NCBI GenBank assembly: GCA_031216445.1 | Contig: CM062214.1 | Coordinates: 26,380,501 to 26,444,500 of the forward strand | DNA length: 64,000 nucleotides | Direction: 5' to 3' | Source: Lateolabrax maculatus | Taxonomy: Eukaryota > Chordata > Actinopteri > Acropomatiformes > Lateolabracidae | Shown: positions 56,736-64,000 of the stretch, piece after piece | Position numbering within the stretch: the first letter of the stretch is position 1 | Layout: the number at the start of each line of letters is the position of its first letter | The notes under the pieces: model-generated | Database searches by the model: none | The model's input: the letters and a program-made list of their open reading frames with translations, nothing else | Told to the model about the DNA's origin: nothing | Translations under genes and position numbers: made by a program

Positions 56736-59700
56736 TAGCTTTAGCTGAACTTTTTTGCACAGAACAAGGACTGTGGTTTTCTGAGGAAACATTACAACGA
56801 CCAATAAGTCTTTCATTGTACTTATGGGTAAGTGATTTTGCAGTAAGATTTGAAAAAATGTGAACCCATCCCTTTAAAAGTTTTGTTATTTGTCTTGTTG
56901 AACAGCAGCTGAAATGTACAACAAAAAACTCTTCAGCCAGACCAAAAATCCAAACTTCGCTGACACTTCTATACAGCTGTTTAACATTTCATTTCCACAT
57001 GAAGGTACTGCAGAGCTGAGTCCCTACATCAGCTCCCAGACTCTAGCCACTCAGCCCAGTGACGGGCTCAGGAATGCTGACTTGTATACCCAAAGACAGA
57101 TGTCAGGTAATGGCTGAACATTCCCTGGCACTAATGCACTATTTCAAATTTCCAGAGAGAACCGAATCATGTTTTAAATTAGAACGTGGTCTAGATTTCA
57201 CCTTCCAGCAGAGCGCTATAGGTGTCATGTTGAAAACAGCCTCTTCTGCAGTGCTATCTGGAGGTGAGTGTTCCCAGTATAACATTGTTGGCTGCTCAGC
57301 AGAGTGTGTTCAAAAAGTCAGTAAATTATGAGGGTTACTGAAGGTTTCCCATTGGAGGAGAACGGGAGGTTACAGTGATGTGTTTAACGAGCACATACTG
57401 TAATTTGTTATAGGCTGCAAGCAGAAGTGGTAGTCTGAAGTGGGCCTCTTTTTGTTTAGATTGTGCAGCCTCTAATAAGGACGTTCATGATTAAACCTAA
57501 TCAATGCTCTATTATTCAGGGCTACTCTTGATTGTGTGCAATTTCAATCATTGTAAGCAAACTGATTATTTTTATTAGCATGAGATGTTTACTCTGTTCA
57601 ATTATCAACATAATTGCGATCCCTACTTTTTGCCTGTTGCGTAAATGCATCGGGAAAGCAGAAATAACAAACATGCAACCTTTAAGAGGTCATTACAGTC
57701 TTCTCTACCTTTTGAAAGCCATGTTCAATTACGTCTGGAAATGAAATCCACAATTTGGCCAGGCAGTGGGTCCAGTTTATTCCACTTTCAGTTGCCAGGA
57801 AAATATTTGTGCTCTCAAGTAGCTGCGTGTTGGATGACACTATGATTTCTCTGCAACAACAGCTGCTGAGCGAGTTACTGTTGAGACTCCCACCGAAATA
57901 CACAATATGACAAATTACCGAAGGGAGATCTTTACTTCTGCAGAGATTGGAAAACGTCTCTGTGTTATTTTTTTTATTTTTTGGGGGGGAACTTTTCATA
58001 TTTCTCTTACTATTATTGATTGTATCAAACTCTATTTCTGTCCTATCAGTTCTCTGAACCCACCACCCCTCAACAAATTGATGCGCTATCTGGTTTGATA
58101 ATGTCTGGTTGCAAAGTGGAAAACATTAATTTTGTTTAGATAAAGTTTGTCGAGACTGTAACAGTTTTTTTTTTTAGATGAGAATGAAATCTAATCATAG
58201 GAAGATGTACCTATTTTAAAGTTTGGACTACACTTTCCAGGGATCAGATATTTCTATTTTAAACTGCAGACCTCTCTTTCACTGTCTGCTAGAGTAGAGT
58301 AGACGCCGGTGTGTGTAAAGCTTTGGACCCACCCTCCTTAAACTTGCTTCCCCATCCATGATGTCTCAAATGACTCATAACTTAAACCTGATTAAAAGTG
58401 TCTCCTCCTCTTCACCTACATCTCCCATTTGAGACTGAACTCAGGCTAATTAGTCAACTCGATAAAGGATCATAGCTTTCAGCTGGATTCACCTACTGAT
58501 GTGGAAGGAGCAGATGGTCTTAATAATATTTAAAGTATATGAACTTTCACAGATGGAAACCAGTAAGTTAAAGTGTTACTTTAACACCCCAAGGATCTAA
58601 ACCACTCTGAAGTATTTAAGACTTGCAATAAATGCCACACATCACTTTCCTTTCCCATCAATCAACTTTGACTTGAGGGCCATCTGGTTACATAACACAT
58701 TTTGTTTTCACTTGACCATTTTTCCTTTCCATACATCTACAAGATTTGTTTATGCATTTAATGGAAAGAGGGCAAATAAACACACGGAGCTTGCTCATTT
58801 TTCTAATAAATGAATGTGCATTAGAGAATCAGGCAGCCAGAAAAAGCTAGTTCAATGTTTCCCCCTTAGGCTGGCCTTAAGCTAATTGCCATCCATTGCT
58901 TATTGGTACCCTTACATGTAGCAAAATGCTCTCTCACACTGCAAATTAGCTATATAGCCTCTGGAGGGAATTAAACAAGGCATCGACCACATCGCCGTTG
59001 GATTAGAATACCCTAACAGACCATGTGTATCATTGGTTTGCTTTGAGAGATGAAATGGAAGCTTTCTTGTTGTAGCAACATCTCCTTCTTCTTCTGCAAA
59101 CACTGCAATTAAGGTCACCAAACCTAAACTGAACTCAACAATGTTTAAAACATCTAGAGTGTTCCCTCTGTGGCCACTTTTACAATAGATATTTATCTCG
59201 AAGAGAAGCTTGGGAATGCATTTTTGGCTGTAAAGTGACAGGATGCTCCGGGGTCAAACATGGTCAGCTTCCCTATTTTGTATCTTTACATTCCACACAG
59301 GCCTATTCCCATGGCCCAGTCTGGCACAATATGGTGTATCAGATCACATAGTTGGCCACAAAAATACAAGTTGTTCTCAGTGCGCACTCATCTCTCCTGT
59401 CATCTGCATTTCTTTTGGTTTGGCCGATCATTTGTTGACTTCAGTGCAGTTCAGCTGCTGTTGTCAGTCGCTCAAAGATTCTGATTCTTTTTTCTCACTT
59501 CTCGCAATATTTATTCTATTCCACACGATAGAGTAGTTTTGAGAAATTTGTTTACTTTCTCTGTTTGTTTAATCAAGCATGTAATCATTTTTTAGCTCGG
59601 TCTCGCCCGAATCTCATGAAATGTGAATAACATCAGGAAATGCAAATATGCGCTCAGAGGCGAGGCATGAAAGGTGAGAGACAGGGTAGCCTCCCTCATA

Positions 59701-62700
59701 CATTCAGGCAGAGGTTTGATGATGAAGGAACAGAAATTGGGGTTGTTAGGATGAGAATGGTGAACGTATATATTAATACCTTATGTAATTAAGGAAAAAA
59801 CACTGATAACTTTGATTTAAAACGTCAATAAATCCACCTTCTTAGAACCAGCAAAAGTAAAAATCACAAAGTAGGAAAACATTTTTATACTTACTTTCAA
59901 ATTAAGCAAATAATTCTACAAAAGATATATATGCATATGTCAGAAGACGATTACCGGCTTGTATCCTAAAGAAGGTGGTATGAGTCAAAATGTTGATCCA
60001 TAGAATTTAAAATGAACAGATGCATCAGAGTTATGAGTATGCTCTTTCTCCTCCTTTCTTTAAAGCAATAGTTGAACTATTCCTTTAATGTCACTTGTGA
60101 GCACACACATTACTATAATTTCTGTTTCCTTCATAAGTCACTTCTTAACCAAATTAAGGTTAAACCCTAAAATAAAACCAAAAATCAACAAAATGTTTAG
60201 ATTCCTGTCTCAACCACAACTATTCTACATGCCCGAATTTATTCATGAGCTACGTTTCCTATGTGACAAACAGCAGATAATGGAATCTAATAAGTGAAGG
60301 AAGAAATCAATTTTCATATAACTGACGCCTGTAGCACATAATCTGAGTTCTCAATATTTTATGGAACTATGCTGAGCTTTTTAACATCTGTTTTTTGCCA
60401 AAACTGTGTGAAAGATTCAACACATGATTGCACAAGAAGCTCGGTTGTCTGGCTTGGCAAACCGGTGACGTGTGCTTCGGCTCCGCTGTGCAGCTGTTCT
60501 CTGCTTCATGCTACTGCAGGCGGCTGCACAGTCAGTCAAACCAAACTTCATGGGACACATCATTTCCTCTGGTTATTTTAAGCCTTCATAACCAGCGGGA
60601 TGACGGCATTTGCTCTGCTCTCCCCCTAACACTGGGATCTGTGTGAACCACAACACATAGAGAATACACGCCCTCACCCACACATAACACACACTCATGA
60701 ACACACACGCCCATGGGTCTCCTTTCCTAACCCTTCCCTCTTTCGTCAAGCCTATGTGAAGCAACATGCTCTTTTGTTGGTTCTTCCCGTCCAGCTATAT
60801 TTATCCGGGGCAAGCAATTCCAGGCTGTCATCTACCCGATCCCGGGCCTGGTGCTATCCCCAGCCCCTTTGATTCTGTCTGAATCCAGCCTGTAATGAGG
60901 CCGTCTGGCGTCAAATTACTCAGAACACTTCATGGTCCCTCGGCGGTGTTGATGAAGATCTTCAACAGGATGGGAGCTGGCGCTGATCTGCCTTCGTGTC
61001 AGCGTGCTGTGAAAAGTGGCCCTCCTAACTGCAGCCTCCCGCTGCCATGTTGTGGGAATCATAGGGCGCGAGACAACTACGGAAAAGGGGATGTTCATAT
61101 TTATTTTACGTAGCTCAAAATCATCCCTATGGAAAATAATGACAATTGAGACACATTATTGGGGGAAGTTATCCATCAGGGGCCAGGTGTTTGCCAGCTT
61201 TGGCACTCCAACTTTGTTGAAGTGTCGAAACTTTGTTTGTGACCAAATGCACGGTACAAAAGTAAAAAGACTTTACAACATATCATAGCACCTTGGGGCT
61301 AAAGCTCCATCCCCTAGTCATGGTGCGAAGGCTAATAACTTCTCGGAGTCGAGAACTAATTAGAGCCACAAAAAAAAAAAAGGAAAACGAATAGTTTGGA
61401 GTCTGATGTCTCATGATTAACCACTGCAGCCTTGTGCTTATGAGTCATATATCCCCTGGGCTGGAGGGAGTCCCTGCACTCACAGTGGATTTCTCTATGT
61501 TTAAAATAATGAGTCATATTCATGTGCAAGCATCTGTACAGTATGTGCTGGACTCATAAAAATAGCAGACTGAAGTCTCTAAGGGATAGAGCTATGCAAA
61601 ATGAAACTTAACGCTTGTGAAATGTAACATACAACACGTGTATTTGAGTCACTACTGCGTGTGGCTTACTGTATACGGGACTCGCTGAAACAAGCTACTT
61701 TCGCAGGAGTTGGAGGAAGAAAACATGAAACACATCTGATAACAAACTGGTCTCTCCGTCCCTGTTTCAAGAACTACTTCAGACCCAGCACTGAGCATTC
61801 TTCGAAACCTGACTAATTGCGGCACACTCGCATTCTTTCACTGCCGTTGTTTTGTCTATATTAGGTAAGAGAAGTGGTGGGACAATTTGATTAAAGCTTG
61901 CAGCTTTGGCTTGCTGCTAACTGACTGAGCCGACTCCAGATGTTCAGAGTGGAAACCTCACGTCTCAGATGAATCAGCCCAACGCTGGAAACATTTTCCC
62001 ATGATTCATGCTGCTTTTCCAGTGCCTCTTGTGCAGCCTTTTGTTACCCCATTGGCCACATCAGTCTGATTCCTCTTTTTAGACTCATGTGAGTTACATG
62101 CAATATAGTGTTCAACAAAAGCAAGCATTGTTTCTAAATCTGATTTATACATGAATTTATATCATATGATGATGTAAAATAACAATATCTGATGATATTA
62201 CCAGTTGAAGACATTCCCGATAAACAAGAAGGGAAGATCTTGAGAGCTGATTTTTGGGGTGTAAACCGATAAAAGAAGACAGTTTGTTATTCCTTCTTTA
62301 TTTTAATGTATTTTCAAAGGATAAGAGAAACAATGGCAGCCAGAATAGAATGAATTCCTCTTTATTCAACCAAAAATGATAAAACAGAGTGCTCTCTAAA
62401 AAAATGAAATGAAAAAAGGGAAAAACCCATAGAGGCCACTCATATCGAGACATCTGGTCATGCATAATTCCTGCTTATTGAAAACTTGGCTGTTTCTGTG
62501 ATGATGAGAATCGTCTCTGGAGTTTTCATTTTGGGCTCTAAACTCCCCAACAGCTCTTATCAAAAATAAACACTCAGAGTTCAGCTGCTGCAGTGGGGGA
62601 AGAATATAAGCCCGTCCTCCTCAGGGTCACAACACACACTTTGATTTGAAATGTTCCACTTCAGGTCTTGGCCCCATTGTGCGCCTTCAGGTATCCTAAT

Positions 62701-62989
62701 GTGTGGCGTTATCAGTGTAGTGCATCTAGGTAGGTAGTATTTGTATTTGCAGTATTTGTATTATTATCATCATCTTGTATTTCAGTGTTTACTCTTTATT
62801 GTGTTCAGTAATTGACTTTCATGTTATTTTTATCCACATCATGTTGCCTGCTGCTGCAAAGACCAAATATCCTCAAAAAAATCATGAATCAAATCTAATC
62901 TACTGTTCCAGCATGTCAAGCTTTTGGCCAAGGACACAAATCTAATAGGACTGTGTCCCGAGCACTTTGCTGCTGTGTCCACTGTTGGA

Positions 62990-63225
62990 TTTGTGGATTT
63001 TGGAGACCATCTGTGTCAGTTTGTCCAACACTTTGGTCCTGACTGAAATATACCAACATCCATTGGATGGATTGTCATGAAATTTTGCACAAATGATCCC
63101 TGGAGAGGGAAGCCTATTGACTTTTGATGATACTCTGACTTTACCTCTAGTGCGATCACTAAAGATCAGAAATGTTATAGCTTCTAGCATGGCTGTAGAC
63201 TTTTTATTATTGTAAATGGTAAGTG
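62990..63225 (+). repeat. 'GGATGGATTGTCATG' repeat family copy
   Basis: The core CATTGGATGGATTGTCATGA is followed by AATTTTGCACAAATGATCCC and CTCTAGTGCGATCAC, diverged from the copy at 56430-56735. The upstream GTTTGTCCAACACTTTGGTC also belongs to the family. Confidence 0.6.
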
Positions 63226-64000
63226 AGTACAAAGTCAATCAAGTCTCTTATTCAGAAGTATGTTGAGCATAGATCTTGCTATAACATGTCATCACTTTGT
63301 AAAATCCAGTGAATGAAAAATACAGCTGTTAAACTTTATTATCATGTTCAGCACGCCAACACACACACAAAAAAAACATGAAAACGTCTGGCTGGCCCCA
63401 ATCCTGTGGCTGTAAAACTTCAAGTATTAACAATTGTGCAGGGAATGATGAATGCTAAATGTGGAAGTGCCCCCTAGCAAGGCATTTATTTAAAAAAAAA
63501 AGTTTTACAGTGCAGTCCTCTTGAGTAAAATTACTATTTTACTCCCTCACCCATGCAGCTCTAACCCCACACTGCTGCTGCTGTAGGTAAGACTGTGACC
63601 TAAGATTGCATGGCGACAAGGTAATCACAGTTTAACAATCTGAAATCCCAAATTGCCACTCACAGTCTTGAAATCTGGGTGTAGACCATCCGTCACTGCT
63701 GCAAAACCCCCTTCCACCAAGTTATCTGATTGATGTGGTAAGGGTTAAAACAACATGGGAGCACACCATGAGATGGCCTCTGACCCTCCAACCTAGGGAC
63801 AGAATCTGGACCTTTGTTTATGTACAGAAACTCTTTTGTGTACACGCCCAGGGCTAAATGAGGTCTGTGTGTGGGCTGTCTGCCCGCTCTAAGCAGATCA
63901 TGGCCCTAAAATATAATCCGAGCAGCCTGCCGTTGACAGCCAGCAACCTCAAAGAGAGCAATGTGGGAGAGATCATCTGCCAGGAGTGTATAGAGTCCTC

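Larger units (their letters stand above)
38850..64000. other. 5' flank of cspg4, no gene recognised
   Basis: About 25 kb without any exon I can assign on either strand. Open frames are short, lack codon bias or family motifs, and often overlap repeats. The stretch holds the repeats listed separately, microsatellites, and several non-repetitive blocks rich in TAATTA-type motifs (for example 52040-52230) that could be regulatory. If candidate exon 1 is wrong, the true first exon may lie here or beyond. Confidence 0.6.

Noticed and set aside
60895..61288. Overlapping plus-strand frames of 72 and 90 codons
   Set aside because: Two frames are open at once with no motif, which fits GC-richer non-coding DNA rather than a gene.

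Overview
The window is vertebrate nuclear DNA, almost certainly from a teleost and probably a percomorph fish. The evidence is GT-AG introns, abundant CA/GT microsatellites, and several interspersed repeats that I recognise from percomorph genomes. It is gene-poor. I can support one protein-coding gene, on the minus strand: cspg4 (chondroitin sulfate proteoglycan 4, NG2), a large type I membrane proteoglycan of pericytes and oligodendrocyte precursors.

The cspg4 coding region can be assembled as eleven exons from about 38,724 down to the stop codon at 9,045. Exons 2 to 11 (33,977 to 9,045) all have canonical splice sites and compatible phases, and they translate without interruption. They encode two laminin-G domains, exactly 15 CSPG repeats (I counted the recurring 'FTQ-D---G-I-Y-H-G' motif), one transmembrane helix and a short tail ending in QYWV, the PDZ-binding end of CSPG4. 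Exon 1 (38,676-38,724) is a candidate. It has a consensus TATA box about 115 bases upstream of its ATG, a strong donor and the required phase. With it the protein is 2,319 residues, close to the 2,322 I recall for human CSPG4.

Layout: 1-9,044 is 3' flank and possible 3' UTR, holding repeats but no recognisable gene. 9,045-38,724 is cspg4, with large introns 1, 5, 6 and 9. 38,850-64,000 is 5' flank, holding repeat fragments, microsatellites and stretches that look like conserved non-coding DNA, but no recognisable gene.

Points worth a second look: the usual Ser-Gly chondroitin sulfate attachment site is not at its expected position, and an alternative Ser-Gly lies a few residues on. The proline-directed ERK site in the tail has lost its proline. 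A (GT)18 tract sits directly beside the exon 9 acceptor, as in the CFTR exon 9 (TG)mTn arrangement. There are two perfect intronic hairpins. A rival first exon lies near 39.9 kb. I found no unknown multi-gene system. The interest lies in lineage-specific changes in a well-known gene and in its non-coding surroundings.
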